NCBI RefSeq assembly: GCF_026339875.1
Contig: NZ_JAPEPZ010000001.1
Span: forward strand, 5,890,001 to 5,954,000
Reading direction: 5' to 3'
Source of the DNA: Streptomyces sp. NBC_01571
GTDB lineage: Bacteria; Actinomycetota; Actinomycetes; Streptomycetales; Streptomycetaceae
DNA: 64,000 bases
The position numbers and the translations under genes are program-made. Every line of letters starts with the position of its first letter. Within the stretch, counting starts at the first letter, position 1. Under the pieces are notes generated by a model. It was not told the DNA's origin, ran no database searches, and saw nothing but the letters and a program-made list of their open reading frames with translations. Of the stretch, positions 35,916-45,158 are shown one piece after another.

Positions 35916-36640
35916 GGCTCGTCGTCGTCTCGGCGGGGCTGAGCGTCCCGTCGTCCACGCGGCTGCTGGCCGACCGGCTGGCGGCGGCGACCGTCCGTGG
36001 GACCGCCGCGCGGGTCGAGGTCGTCGAACTGCGCGACCTCGCCGTGGAGATCGCGCACAACTTCACCAACGGGTTCCCCGGGCGGGCGCTGAGTTCGGCG
36101 CTCGACGCCGTGACGACGGCGGACGGGCTGATCGTCGTCACGCCGGTGTTCTCGGCGTCGTACAGCGGCCTGTTCAAGTCCTTCTTCGACGTACTGGACA
36201 AGGACGCGCTCGCCGGGAAGCCGGTGCTGATCGCCGCGACCGGCGGCTCGTCCCGGCACTCCCTCGTGCTCGAGCACGCCCTGCGCCCGCTCTTCGCCCA
36301 CCTGCGCGCCGTCGTCATACCGACCGGGGTGTACGCCGCCTCCGAGGACTGGGGCGCGGAGGGACTCGCCGAACGGATCGACCGGGCGGCGGCGGAGCTG
36401 GGGGCACTGATGACGGGGCTCGCGGCGGCTGCCGGTACGGCGACGGGTGCCAGGGGTGCCGAAGGCGCTCCTGGTGTCGAGGGTGCTGGGGTGGTGCAGC
36501 CGGTCGGGGCGGCGCCCGCGCCCAGGGCACCCGTCACTACCGGGACCGTGCCTGTGCGTGCCGTGGCCGCGCGGACCGCGTCCGGTGGTGGCTTCGAGGT
36601 CGTCCCTTTCGAGCAGCAGCTCGCGGCGCTGCGGCCGTAG
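35912..36640 (+). CDS. FMN reductase (NADPH-dependent, CE1759/MsuE-like)
   Basis: This 242-residue flavodoxin-like reductase belongs with the preceding monooxygenase. It starts [21 protein letters not shown] with the FMN phosphate loop SVPSSTR, and GLIVVTPVFSASYSGLFKSFFDVL binds the isoalloxazine region. The C-terminal 55 residues after about residue 170 are a Gly/Ala-rich tail (GTATGARGAEGAPGVEGAG) that is not part of the fold and ends in the conserved VVPFEQQLAALRP. It shares four bases with the upstream gene and is translationally coupled. Confidence 0.88.
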   Translation: MRLVVVSAGLSVPSSTRLLADRLAAATVRGTAARVEVVELRDLAVEIAHNFTNGFPGRALSSALDAVTTADGLIVVTPVFSASYSGLFKSFFDVLDKDALAGKPVLIAATGGSSRHSLVLEHALRPLFAHLRAVVIPTGVYAASEDWGAEGLAERIDRAAAELGALMTGLAAAAGTATGARGAEGAPGVEGAGVVQPVGAAPAPRAPVTTGTVPVRAVAARTASGGGFEVVPFEQQLAALRP

Positions 36641-37081
36641 GCGAGCGGGCCGGAAGGCCGGGTGGCGGAGTGGGCAGGGGTGGGCCGCCACCGTCGTGCG
36701 CTTCCGGCCCACCCCCTCCGCACCTGCCCGACCCGAATCGGGGGGCCTCGGGTCGGCCGGGCGGGTACCGGGTGATGCCGGACGGGTACCGGGTGACATC
36801 GGGTGATCGGGTGCGAAGGAGTCGCGTCGCGGGGCCGCCGTCCGTTCGGCCGATGGCGCCGATGGCGTGGGCGCGGCGCGGCGGGGACACGCTCCCGGAG
36901 CGTCTCGCCCGGCATTCCTTCACCGGCTTGTCCCCGGTCCGCCGGTCCGTCCTGGCATACGGGACACGGTGACCCGGCGAGGTAAGGGGCTCGCGCGAGG
37001 AGGGGTGAGAGCCGGGTAAGAAGCCCCCGCTCACCTGGCCCATCAGGTGGTGGGCGGCCGGGGGCTTGGCAGACTGGTGAG
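36641..37081. other. Non-coding leader with a 47-bp stem-loop before the response regulator
   Basis: This 441-bp gap has no gene. It contains two tandem copies of CGGGTACCGGGTGA (36,771 and 36,787 region). Directly before the response regulator (37021-37067) is a two-part stem-loop: outer stem AAGCCCCCG with CGGGGGCTT, inner stem CACCTG with CAGGTG. It ends only 14 bp before the start codon, so it may be a terminator of an upstream transcript or a translational control structure. Confidence 0.6.
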
Positions 37082-37825
37082 GTGCCCCAGACTGTGCTGC
37101 TCGCCGAGGACGACCGTGCCATCCGCCATGCCCTGGAAAGGGCACTGACGCTGGAGGGCTACGCGGTGACGGCCGTCGCCGACGGCGTCGAGGCGCTGGC
37201 GCAGGCCCACCGCACCCCACCGGACATCCTGGTCCTGGACGTCATGATGCCCGGCATCGACGGACTCCAGGTGTGCCGCGTGCTGCGCGCGGAGGGGGAC
37301 CGCACACCGATCCTGATGCTCACCGCCCTGGTCGAGACGGCCGACCGCATCGCGGGCCTGGACGCCGGGGCCGACGACTACGTGGTCAAGCCGTTCGACG
37401 TCGAGGAGGTGTTCGCCCGGCTGCGGGCGCTGCTGCGCCGTACGAGCCCGGTGAACGGCGCCCCCGCCGGCGGACCGGAGATCGCGTCCGCCACGGCCCC
37501 GGCCCCGGCGTCCCGGGAGGCCCTGGGGCAGCTCGCCGCGGCCGGGCTGCACATGGACGTCCAGGCGCGTCGCGCGTGGCGCGGGCAGCGCGAGCTGGAA
37601 CTCACCCGCACCGAGTTCGAACTGCTCGAACTCCTCGTCCGCAACGCGGGCATCGTCCTCGACCACGCCACGATCTACGACCGCATCTGGGGCTACGACT
37701 TCGGACCCGGCTCCAAGAACCTCGCCGTCTACGTGGGATACCTGCGGCGCAAACTCGACGGGCCGGGCGCGCCGGCGCTGATCCACACGGTGCGGGGCGT
37801 GGGGTACGTCCTGAGGGAGGACTGA
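37082..37825 (+). CDS. Response regulator, OmpR family (MprA-like)
   Basis: This 247-residue regulator has a receiver domain (phospho-acceptor Asp53 in ILVLDVMMPGID, Asp10/Asp11 in AEDDR, Lys in VVKPF) and a C-terminal OmpR-type winged helix (ELTRTEFELLELLVRN, DYRIWGYDFGPGSKNLAVYVGYLRRKL). A Pro/Ala linker of about 35 residues joins them. Its sensor kinase begins one base after its stop codon (TGA GTG). The pair resembles the MprAB stress system. GTG 37082 has GGTGAG close before it. Targets are not known from sequence. Confidence 0.93.
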   Translation: MPQTVLLAEDDRAIRHALERALTLEGYAVTAVADGVEALAQAHRTPPDILVLDVMMPGIDGLQVCRVLRAEGDRTPILMLTALVETADRIAGLDAGADDYVVKPFDVEEVFARLRALLRRTSPVNGAPAGGPEIASATAPAPASREALGQLAAAGLHMDVQARRAWRGQRELELTRTEFELLELLVRNAGIVLDHATIYDRIWGYDFGPGSKNLAVYVGYLRRKLDGPGAPALIHTVRGVGYVLRED

Positions 37826-39391
37826 GTGCCCCCGGGATGGCTCGCGGGGCTGCGGCCCCGGCGGCTGTCCTCCCTTCGGGCGACCTTCACCCTGTCGTTC
37901 GCGGCCGTGGCCGCCGCGGTCACGGCCCTCGTCGGTTTCCTCAGCTACGACGCCGCGGCCCGGCTGGTGCGCGTGGACCAGCAGACCGTCTTCTCCGAGG
38001 TCGTGCAGGACCTGCGCGGCCAGGTGCGGGAGACGCCGCTCGACCCGGGCGACTTCTCGTCGTCCGACCCCGACCACGACGGGCCGCTCGACGACGTCAT
38101 CCGGCCCAGCCGTACGGATGTGCAGGTGCTCGGGCGCGGCGGGGCGGTCGCCGAGCGCGGGCGACCGGTCCTGCCCGTCGTCGCCGGCGACCGGCGGATC
38201 GCCGACGCCCCGGCCGCGGGTACGTGGGTGGAGCACCGGGAGGTGGACGTCGGAGGGGACCTCTACCGGGTGGCCACGGTCGCGCTCGGTGGCGGGCGGG
38301 GCGCGGTGCAGGTCGCCCAGCAGTTCAGCGACACGGAGGATCTGCTGCGGGAGCTGCAGCAGCGGACCGTGCTGCTCGTCGGGGCGGTGGTGATCGCCGC
38401 GGGGCTGTTCGGATGGTGGCTGGCGCGGCGGATCACCCGGCGGCTGGTGCGGTTGGCGGGGGCCGCCGAGGACGTGGCGCGCACCGGGCGGCTCGGCATC
38501 CAGGTGCCGGTGGCCGGATACGACGAGGTGGCGCGGCTCGGCCGGTCCTTCGACCGGATGCTCGGGCGTCTCGCCCGGTCCGAGGAGGACCAGCGGCGGC
38601 TGGTCCAGGACGCGGGGCACGAACTCCGTACGCCGCTGACCTCGCTGCGTACGAACATCTCGATGCTCCGGCGCATCGACGAGCTGCCGCCCGGCGCCCG
38701 CGAGGAGCTGGTCGCCGACCTGGCCCAGGAGTCCCGTGAGCTGACCGATCTCGTCAACGAACTGGTGGCGCTCGCGGCCGGGCAGTCCGACACCGAGCCC
38801 GTGCAGCGGATCGATCTCGCCGATCTCGCCGAGGACGTCGCGATCGTCGCGCGGCGGCGCAGCGGGCGGGATGTCGTCGTGCGGGTGAGTGGGGACACGA
38901 TGGTGGACGGGCGTCCGACGGCGTTGCAGCGGGCGGTGTCGAATCTGGTGGAGAACGCGGTGAAGTTCGACCGGGACGGGAAGGTGCCGATCGAGATCGC
39001 GGTCACGGGGCCGGTGCGGATGCGGGGCGGTGAGGGGGCCGGTGCCGGTGCCGGCGTCGGCGCCGATGGAGGCATCGGTGGTGGTGCCGGTGGGGGTCTC
39101 GGCAGCGGTGTCGGTGCCGGTGCCGGTGACGTCCGTCCGGGCAACGTCCGTATCGAGGTGCTCGACCGGGGGCCGGGTATCGCCGAGGGTGATCTCGTGC
39201 GGGTGTTCGACCGCTTCTACCGTGCGGCCGATGCGCGGAGTCTGCCCGGGTCGGGGCTCGGGTTGTCCATCGTGCGGGAGGTCGCCATGGCGCATGGTGG
39301 GGGGTCGTTCGCCTTTCGGCGGGAGGGGGGCGGGGCGGTGTTCGGTTTCACGGTGAGCGGCACGGGTGACCGTCCTCCGCCCGATTCTTGA
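37826..39391 (+). CDS. Sensor histidine kinase with Gly-rich insertion in its ATPase domain
   Basis: This 521-residue kinase has transmembrane helices at about 21-41 and 183-203 with an extracytoplasmic sensor loop between them, a HAMP linker (RRITRRLVRLAGAAEDVARTGRLG) and a phospho-acceptor His265 in DAGHELRTPLTS. The N box is SNLVENAVKFDRDG, and the G boxes are LDRGPGIAEGD and GSGLGLSIVREV. Between the N and G1 boxes, residues 401-434 are a Gly/Ala-rich insertion (EGAGAGAGVGADGGIGGGAG) that is not part of the ATPase fold. It overlaps nothing but is translated directly after the response regulator. Confidence 0.93.
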   Translation: MPPGWLAGLRPRRLSSLRATFTLSFAAVAAAVTALVGFLSYDAAARLVRVDQQTVFSEVVQDLRGQVRETPLDPGDFSSSDPDHDGPLDDVIRPSRTDVQVLGRGGAVAERGRPVLPVVAGDRRIADAPAAGTWVEHREVDVGGDLYRVATVALGGGRGAVQVAQQFSDTEDLLRELQQRTVLLVGAVVIAAGLFGWWLARRITRRLVRLAGAAEDVARTGRLGIQVPVAGYDEVARLGRSFDRMLGRLARSEEDQRRLVQDAGHELRTPLTSLRTNISMLRRIDELPPGAREELVADLAQESRELTDLVNELVALAAGQSDTEPVQRIDLADLAEDVAIVARRRSGRDVVVRVSGDTMVDGRPTALQRAVSNLVENAVKFDRDGKVPIEIAVTGPVRMRGGEGAGAGAGVGADGGIGGGAGGGLGSGVGAGAGDVRPGNVRIEVLDRGPGIAEGDLVRVFDRFYRAADARSLPGSGLGLSIVREVAMAHGGGSFAFRREGGGAVFGFTVSGTGDRPPPDS

Positions 39392-39500
39392 CGCCCCCCG
39401 CCATCATCCCCGGGGCTCCGCCCCGGACCCCGCCAGGGGCGCTGCGCCCCCAGGTACGGACGGGTCGGGTAGGGGCGGCGCGGGCGAGGAAACCCGGGTT
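39392..39500. repeat. Palindromic intergenic repeat (copy 3) between convergent genes
   Basis: GGGGCTCCGCCCC and GGGGCGCTGCGCCCC palindromes lie between the kinase (+) and the permease (-). They resemble the palindromes at 16.86-16.93 kb and 9.67-9.72 kb and serve as terminators for both genes. Confidence 0.7.
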
Positions 39501-41453
39501 TCAGCCGACGTGGACGCGGGGCCGGCACGTGGGGTCCGGTTCGGCCTCGCGGAGAACTTCCCGGGTGACGGGAGCGACCTCCCCCTGACCGAAGAGGAAG
39601 AAGCGGAGGAAGTTCGCGAAGGGGTTCCCCTCGGTCCACTCGAAGTAGATGTGCGGAGTGCACCGCGTGCTGTCCCGGACGTGAAGCAGAAGCGCCGCGA
39701 GCGCGTTGGGCACGGACGACGACTCCAGCGTCAGCACGCGATAACGCCCGTGCAGCACCTCCCCGCGCACCGTGAGCCCCGTCTCGAACTCGGACGCGTC
39801 GAGGACGGTGACCTCGACGAACACGAAGTCCTCCGTGGTGGGGACGTCGTTGTCGGCGCGGATCTGTTTGATCTTCTCCCGGTACTCGCCGATGTCACGG
39901 CTGTCCGGCTCGTTGGCGATGAAGCGGATCTTACGGCTCGCGATGTCACGGACGAAGCGTTCGGCCATGGCGTCGAGGCTCACGCTGGTCACGCGCAGCT
40001 CGAAGGCGCGGGCGAGCCGCGAGAGGAGCGAGACGAGGATGATGCCGGCGATGAAGCAGGCGCCGATCTTGACACCGTCAGGACGCTCGATGACGTTGAC
40101 GACGGTCGTGTAGAGGAAGACCACGGAGATGACGCCGAAGCCGAGGGTCCAGTTGCGCTGCCCGGCCTTGCGGGCGGCGATGGTCACCGCGATCGCCGCG
40201 GAGCTGATCAGCACCAGCACACCGGTGGCGTACGCACCGCCCTGGGCGTCGACGTCGGCATCGAAGATCCAGGTGACGAGGAAGGCGACCAGGGTGAAGA
40301 CGATCACCATGGGGCGGACGGCGCGCGCCCAGTGGGGAGCCATACCGTAACGGGGCAGGTAGCGAGGCATCAGGTTGAGCAGTCCGGCCATGGCGGAGGC
40401 GCCGGCGAACCACAGGATGGCGATCGTCGACACGTCGTACACCGTGCCGAAGACGCCGCCGAGGTACTCGTGCGCGAGATACGCGAGCGCGCGCCCGTTG
40501 GCCTGGCCGCCCGACTTGAACTCTTTCTCCGGGATGAGCACGGTGGTGATGAAGCTGGTCACGATCAGGAACACGCTCATGATCACGGCGGCCGTGGTCA
40601 GCAGCTTCTTGGCGCCGCGGATCCGGCCGGTGGGCTTCTCGTCGGTGTCGCCGGGGTCGCCCTCGACGTGCGGCATGACGGCCACGCCGGTCTCGAAGCC
40701 GGACAGTCCGAGCGCGAGCTTCGGGAAGACGAGCAGGGCCACCCCGATCATCGCGAAGGCGTTGCCGTGCTCCGCGGTCAGGGCCGTGCCCCAGTCGGTG
40801 ATCACGTGCCCCTCGGTCGCCACGTGCCACAGCCCGGTCACCGCGACCACCACGTTGAGCCCCAGGTAGATCGCCACGAGCACGACCGCGACGCCGATCG
40901 CCTCCAGGAAGCCCTTGAGGAAGACGGCACCGAGCAGGGCCACCAGGATGAGCGTGATCAGCATCTGCCTGTCGTGCAGGGCGCTGGTGAGGTGCGGGTT
41001 CTCGACGAGGTGGGTGGAGGCGTCCGCGGCCGAAAGGGTGATGGTGATCAGGAAGTCGGTGGCGGCGAAGCCCAGCAGGGTCAGGACGAAGAGCTTGCCC
41101 TTCCAGAACGACAGCAGCCGTTCCAGCATCGCGATCGAACCCTCGCCGCGTGGGCTCTCCTCGGCCACCCGCCGGTAGACGGGCAGCGCGCCCGCGAGGG
41201 TGACGACGACGAGCACGATGGTCGCCACCGGGGACAGCAGTCCGGCGGCCAGGGCCGCGATGCCGGGCTGGTAGCCGAGGGTGGAGAAGTAGTCGACGCC
41301 GGTGAGGCACATGACGCGCCACCACCGCTGGCCCTCGTGCACGGGCTCCGGCTCGGCGGGCTCCGGCACCCGGCGGTCCTTGCCCATGTCGGACAGGCCC
41401 TCCAGCATCCACGCCCGCAAGCGGCTCGTGGGGGCGTGCTCGGTGCTGGCCAT
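39501..41453 (-). CDS. APC-superfamily permease, 650 residues
   Basis: This protein has about 12 membrane helices. The first begins [32 protein letters not shown], and others include [24 protein letters not shown] and [17 protein letters not shown] long cytoplasmic C-terminal region of about 150 residues follows ([38 protein letters not shown]). Such a region is typical of the large APC permeases that include the K+ importer KimA, though this gene is less similar to KimA than the other two permeases in the window. I start at ATG 41453, 11 bases after CAGGAGAG. A KdpE-like heptamer pair lies 116 bp upstream, which suggests potassium control. Confidence 0.82.
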   Translation of the reverse strand: MASTEHAPTSRLRAWMLEGLSDMGKDRRVPEPAEPEPVHEGQRWWRVMCLTGVDYFSTLGYQPGIAALAAGLLSPVATIVLVVVTLAGALPVYRRVAEESPRGEGSIAMLERLLSFWKGKLFVLTLLGFAATDFLITITLSAADASTHLVENPHLTSALHDRQMLITLILVALLGAVFLKGFLEAIGVAVVLVAIYLGLNVVVAVTGLWHVATEGHVITDWGTALTAEHGNAFAMIGVALLVFPKLALGLSGFETGVAVMPHVEGDPGDTDEKPTGRIRGAKKLLTTAAVIMSVFLIVTSFITTVLIPEKEFKSGGQANGRALAYLAHEYLGGVFGTVYDVSTIAILWFAGASAMAGLLNLMPRYLPRYGMAPHWARAVRPMVIVFTLVAFLVTWIFDADVDAQGGAYATGVLVLISSAAIAVTIAARKAGQRNWTLGFGVISVVFLYTTVVNVIERPDGVKIGACFIAGIILVSLLSRLARAFELRVTSVSLDAMAERFVRDIASRKIRFIANEPDSRDIGEYREKIKQIRADNDVPTTEDFVFVEVTVLDASEFETGLTVRGEVLHGRYRVLTLESSSVPNALAALLLHVRDSTRCTPHIYFEWTEGNPFANFLRFFLFGQGEVAPVTREVLREAEPDPTCRPRVHVG

Positions 41454-41568
41454 CGGCGTGCTCTCCTGACGTGCGGCCCTTCGGTGTCGGGTTTCCGGCC
41501 ATCGAGGAGACGGCGCGATCAGCGTATGCAGAGAGTGATGCAAGGGCCCGCGGACGAGGGGGCCGAAC

Positions 41569-41586
41569 GCGTCAAGCTTGCGTTAA
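41569..41586 (+). promoter_or_regulatory. KdpE-like operator copy 1
   Basis: GCGTCAA-GCTT-GCGTTAA has a heptamer direct repeat with an 11-bp period, the geometry of an OmpR-family dimer site. It lies 116 bp upstream of the permease at 39501-41453. Confidence 0.5.
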
Positions 41587-41740
41587 GACTGGCCGGTCGC
41601 GCATCAGGGGCGTGCCGGAGAGGTCCGCGCGCGGGGGCGCGGCCCGCGATTCGGCCGCCGGGGCGGCAGAGGTCCGGGCGGCCTGCCGCATGAGTGTGGT
41701 CCTGCCCCACCCGCCGCACGTCGCGGGCCGGCGCGCCCGC

Positions 41741-41758
41741 CCGTCAAGGCGGTGTCAA
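41741..41758 (+). promoter_or_regulatory. KdpE-like operator copy 2
   Basis: CCGTCAA-GGCG-GTGTCAA repeats the heptamer with an 11-bp period, about 75-92 bp upstream of the kdpD-remnant start. Confidence 0.5.
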
Positions 41759-41772
41759 CTTCCCCGTGAGCG

Positions 41773-41790
41773 ACGCCAGGGAAGCGTCAA
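41773..41790 (+). promoter_or_regulatory. KdpE-like operator copy 3
   Basis: ACGCCAG-GGAA-GCGTCAA has a weaker first half and a perfect second half, again with an 11-bp period, 42-60 bp upstream of the kdpD-remnant ATG. Confidence 0.45.
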
Positions 41791-41832
41791 GGCCGCTGCG
41801 TCGCGCGGACGCCGGGGCTTGGCTGAGGGGTG

Positions 41833-42818
41833 ATGAACGATGTACGGCCGACGCGTGAGGTGCGGCCCGGACGGCTGAAGGTCTACCTCGGGGCTGCCCC
41901 GGGCGTCGGCAAGACGTACCGCATGCTCGACGAGGGGCACCGCCGGGCGGCGCGCGGCGCCGACGTGGTGGTGGGGTTCGCGGGGCCGGGCTCCCACCTG
42001 GTCCTGCGCCGGCCGCACACTCGCCTCCTCCGAGCGGCGGGTGCTGGCCGCCTTCGCCGCGCATGTGGGGTCCGCCGTCGAGCGGGCCAGGCTCGCGGAG
42101 GCCGCCGCCGAGGTGGAGCCGGTCCGGGCCGCCGACCGGATGCGTACAGCGCTGCTGCGGGCGGTCGGCCGCGACCTGCGCACCCCGCTCGCCGCCGGCT
42201 GGGCCGCCGTCGCCTCGCTGCGCAGCCGTGACGTCGAGTTCTCCGCCGCGGACCGCGACGAACTCCTCGCCACCGCCGACGAGTCGATGGCCAAGCTGAA
42301 CCGGCTGGTGGAGAACCTGCGCGACCTCAGCCGTCTGCAGGCCGGCGCGCTCTCCCCGACCTGCGGGCCACCGCCCTGGAGGAGGTGCTCCCGGCGGCGC
42401 TCGCGGACGTCCCCGGCGTAGAGGTCTGCGACCTGGAGAGGCTCCCGGCCGTGCTCGCCGACCCGCCGCTGCTGGAACGGGTGATCGCCAACCTGGCCGG
42501 CAACGCCGCCCGGCACACCCCCGCGGGGCGCCCGGTGCTGCTGACCGCGAGCCCCACGCGGGCCGGGTCGAGGTGCGGGTCGTGGACCGCGGTCCGCCGT
42601 CCGACCGCGACCGCCTCTTCGAGCCCTTCCAGCGGCTGGGCGACACCGACAACTCGACCGGTCTGGGTCTGGGCCTAGCCCTGTCCCGGGGCCCGACCGA
42701 GGCGATGGATGGCACCCTCGTCCCGGAGGACACCCCGGGCGGCGGGCTCACGATGGTGCTGTCACTGCCGTGCGCGCGGGACGCGGAGGACTGTGTGCCG
42801 CCGATGGTGGTGCCGTAG
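41833..42818 (+). pseudogene. kdpD: Degenerate kdpD (potassium sensor kinase) with internal deletion and frameshifts
   Basis: The 5' part encodes a KdpD N-terminal start with Walker A (KVYLGAAPGVGKTYRMLDEG). After about 45 codons it jumps to the C-terminal half in other frames: SSERRVLAAFAAHVGSAVER (GAF end) and LLRAVGRDLRTPLAAG (histidine kinase box) from 42,040, VIANLAGNAARHTPAGRP (N box) from 42,480, and DRGPPSDRDRLFEPFQRLGDTDNSTGLGLGLALS (G boxes) from 42,580. The frames change at about 41,985-42,030, 42,360 and 42,560. The normal USP and membrane-helix region is missing. The H box reads GRDLRTP in place of SHDLRTP, so the phospho-acceptor His is replaced by Arg. It is very likely non-functional. 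Confidence 0.85.
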
Positions 42819-42892
42819 AAGCCGGCGGCGGTGCCGTGGAAGGGTGTCGGGTGTCGTAGGGGGCCGCCGCCTTGGAAGGGCGGGGCGCGCCG

Positions 42893-44917
42893 TCAGCGGT
42901 GGTGCCGCGGCGCGGTGCCCCGCGGCTCGCCCCGGCGCACCGATCCGGGCGCGCGGGCGGCCGGCCGGTCGGCGTGGGCGGCCGAGGTCAGCTGCCACGG
43001 CACGCTCGTGACCATGACGCCCGGTGTGAACAGCAGCCGGTTCTTCAGCCACAGGGCCGACTGGTTGTGGAGGAGGTTCTCCCACCAGCGGCCGACGACG
43101 TACTCGGGGATGAAGACGGCGACGATGTCGCGCGGGCTCTCCCGGCGCACCGAGCGGACGTACTCCACGACCGGCCGGGTCACCTCGCGGTAGGGCGAGT
43201 CGATGACCTTGAGGGGGACCGCGATGCCGTACTCCTCCCAGTGCCTGCGCAGCGCCGCCGCCTCGTCGCGGTCCACGGAGACCGTCAGCGCCTCCAGATG
43301 GTCGGGGTGCAGGGCCCGCGCGTAGGCGAGGGCGCGCAGCGTGGGTTTGTGCAGGGTGGACACCAGGACGATGGCCAACACCCGGGAGGGAAAGGTGAGT
43401 TCGGTCTTCGGGTCGGTCACCGCCAGTTCCGCCGCGGTGGTGTCGTAATGGCGTCGGATCCCGCGCATCATCACCCACAGGACGACGGCCGCGAGGACGG
43501 CGAGCCACGCGCCCTGGGTGAACTTGGTGGCCAGCACGATCACCAGGACCAGGCCGGTGACGACCGCGCCGATCGTGTTGATCACCCGGGCCGTGTGATG
43601 GTGGCGGCGCCGTGCCGGGTCGTGTTCGGCGCGCAGTTCGCCGTTCCAGTGCCGGACCATGCCGAGCTGGGAGAGCGTGAAGGAGGTGAACACGCCCAGG
43701 ATGTAGAGGTGGATGAGGCTGGTGACGTTCGCTCTGAAGCCCCACAGCAGCAGGCAGGCGACGATCGCCAGCGCCAGGATGCCGTTGGAGAAGGCCAGCC
43801 GGTCGCCGCGGTTGTGCAACTGGTGCGGCAGGAAGCGGTGCTGGGCCAGGATCGAGGCGAGCAGCGGGAAGCCGTTGAAGGCGGTGTTCGCCGCCAGGAT
43901 CAGGACGAGCGCGGTCACGGTCTGGATGAGGTAGAAGCCGGGACTGTGTTCGCCGCCGAAGACCGCCGCCGCGATCTGGGCGATGACCGTGCGCTGGGTG
44001 TAGGCGGAGCAGGAGCCGGTCAGGCCCGTCAGACGGCAGGGGTCGCCGGTGATGTGGACCTTCGTGATCAGCGCGAGCGCGGTGACGCCCGCGAACATGA
44101 CGACCGCGGTGACGCCCATCGCCGCCAGCGTGGCGGCCGCGTTCGCCGACTTGGGCTTGCGGAACGCCGGTACGCCGTTGGAGATGGCCTCGACTCCCGT
44201 CAGCGCCGTACAGCCGGAGGAGAACGCGCGCAGCACCAGCATCAGCAGGGCCAGGCCCGTGAGGCCCGCGTCGGAGGGGGCCGCGGTGATGCCGTAGCCC
44301 GCGCTCTCGGCGACCGGCGCGTCCCCGAGGGCGCAGCGGACCAGGCCCGTGATCACCATGATGAGCACGCCGCCGACGAAGAGGTAGGTGGGGGCGGCGA
44401 AGGCCCGTCCCGACTCGCGCACGCCCCGGAGGTTGATCGCGGTCAGGACCGCGACGAAGCCGATGGCCAGCAGGACGCGGTGGGAGGCCAGCTGGGGGAG
44501 GGCCGAGATGATGTTGTCCACGCCGGAGGCGACCGAGACGGCCACCGTCATGACGTAGTCGACGAGCAGGGAGGCGGCCACCACGAGACCGGCGGAGGGG
44601 CCGAGGTTGGTCGACACCACCTCGTAGGAACCGCCGCCGCTCGGGTACGCGTGGACCACCTGGCGGTACGACAGCACCACGACGGTCATCAGGGCGACGA
44701 CCGCGGCCGCGATCCACGGGGCGAAGTGCAGATACGCCAGGCCGCCGAGGGTGAGGACGAGCAGGATCTCCTGGGTCGCGTACGCCACCGAGGACAACGG
44801 GTCCGAGGCGAAGACGGGCAGCGCGAGCCGCTTGGGCAGGAGCGTCTCGTGCAGCTCTTCGCTCCGCATGGCCCGGCCGATCACCAGCCGTTTGAGGATC
44901 CCCGTCACGTTGAACAC
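42893..44917 (-). CDS. KimA-like APC permease (probable K+ importer)
   Basis: This 674-residue permease begins LPKRLALPVFASDPLSSVAYATQEI, which with SYRQVVHAYPSGGGSYEVVSTNLGPSAG and FSSGCTALTGVEAISNGVPAFRKPK is diagnostic for the group that includes KimA (Bacillus YdaO), a potassium importer. About 12 helices are followed by a UspA-like cytoplasmic domain of about 190 residues with conserved VIDSPYREVTRPVVEYVRSVR. It sits between the kdpD remnant and kdpFABC. The 51.6 kb gene is a close relative. ATG 44917 lacks a strong ribosome binding site (GGATCC region). Confidence 0.85.
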   Translation of the reverse strand: MFNVTGILKRLVIGRAMRSEELHETLLPKRLALPVFASDPLSSVAYATQEILLVLTLGGLAYLHFAPWIAAAVVALMTVVVLSYRQVVHAYPSGGGSYEVVSTNLGPSAGLVVAASLLVDYVMTVAVSVASGVDNIISALPQLASHRVLLAIGFVAVLTAINLRGVRESGRAFAAPTYLFVGGVLIMVITGLVRCALGDAPVAESAGYGITAAPSDAGLTGLALLMLVLRAFSSGCTALTGVEAISNGVPAFRKPKSANAAATLAAMGVTAVVMFAGVTALALITKVHITGDPCRLTGLTGSCSAYTQRTVIAQIAAAVFGGEHSPGFYLIQTVTALVLILAANTAFNGFPLLASILAQHRFLPHQLHNRGDRLAFSNGILALAIVACLLLWGFRANVTSLIHLYILGVFTSFTLSQLGMVRHWNGELRAEHDPARRRHHHTARVINTIGAVVTGLVLVIVLATKFTQGAWLAVLAAVVLWVMMRGIRRHYDTTAAELAVTDPKTELTFPSRVLAIVLVSTLHKPTLRALAYARALHPDHLEALTVSVDRDEAAALRRHWEEYGIAVPLKVIDSPYREVTRPVVEYVRSVRRESPRDIVAVFIPEYVVGRWWENLLHNQSALWLKNRLLFTPGVMVTSVPWQLTSAAHADRPAARAPGSVRRGEPRGTAPRHHR

Positions 44918-45074
44918 GGCCGGAGACTAAGCCGGGCGAGCGTCCGGGACGGGGAGGGCGAACGGCCCGGGGGCCTTGAAGGGACCGTTAGGGTCCCGCC
45001 GCGCAGGTGCAGATGGAGCAAGGAGGGCGGGGCGGTCCGTGCCGGTTCTTCGCGAGGCGCGGGCCCCGTTCCGG

Positions 45075-45158
45075 GCCGACATCACTCCAGCGCCGACATC
45101 ACGGCAGCCCCGTCATGGGTCCAGCGCCGATATCACTCCGGCCCCGCCGTCACTCCAG
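45075..45158. repeat. Degenerate 17-bp tandem repeat
   Basis: Units of the type GCCGACATCACTCCAGC recur at 45075, 45092, 45109, 45126 and 45146 with a 17-bp period. Copies 1 and 2 are best conserved, and the fifth is shifted by three bases. They lie upstream of the KimA-like permease and run into the end of the 45150-45707 gene. Either a regulatory array or slipped-strand expansion is possible. Confidence 0.55.

Larger units (their letters stand above)
41454..41832. other. Divergent control region between APC permease and kdpD remnant
   Basis: This 379-bp region has no gene and contains three copies of the GCGTCAA-type heptamer pair (41569-41586, 41741-41758, 41773-41790). GTG/ATG starts of the kdpD remnant follow at 41,831. 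It appears to serve both the permease (-) and the kdpD remnant (+). Confidence 0.6.

Noticed and set aside
44918..45149. c-di-AMP (ydaO) riboswitch in front of the KimA-like gene
   Set aside because: I looked for its conserved loops but could not match them; the sequence is dominated by the 17-bp repeat.
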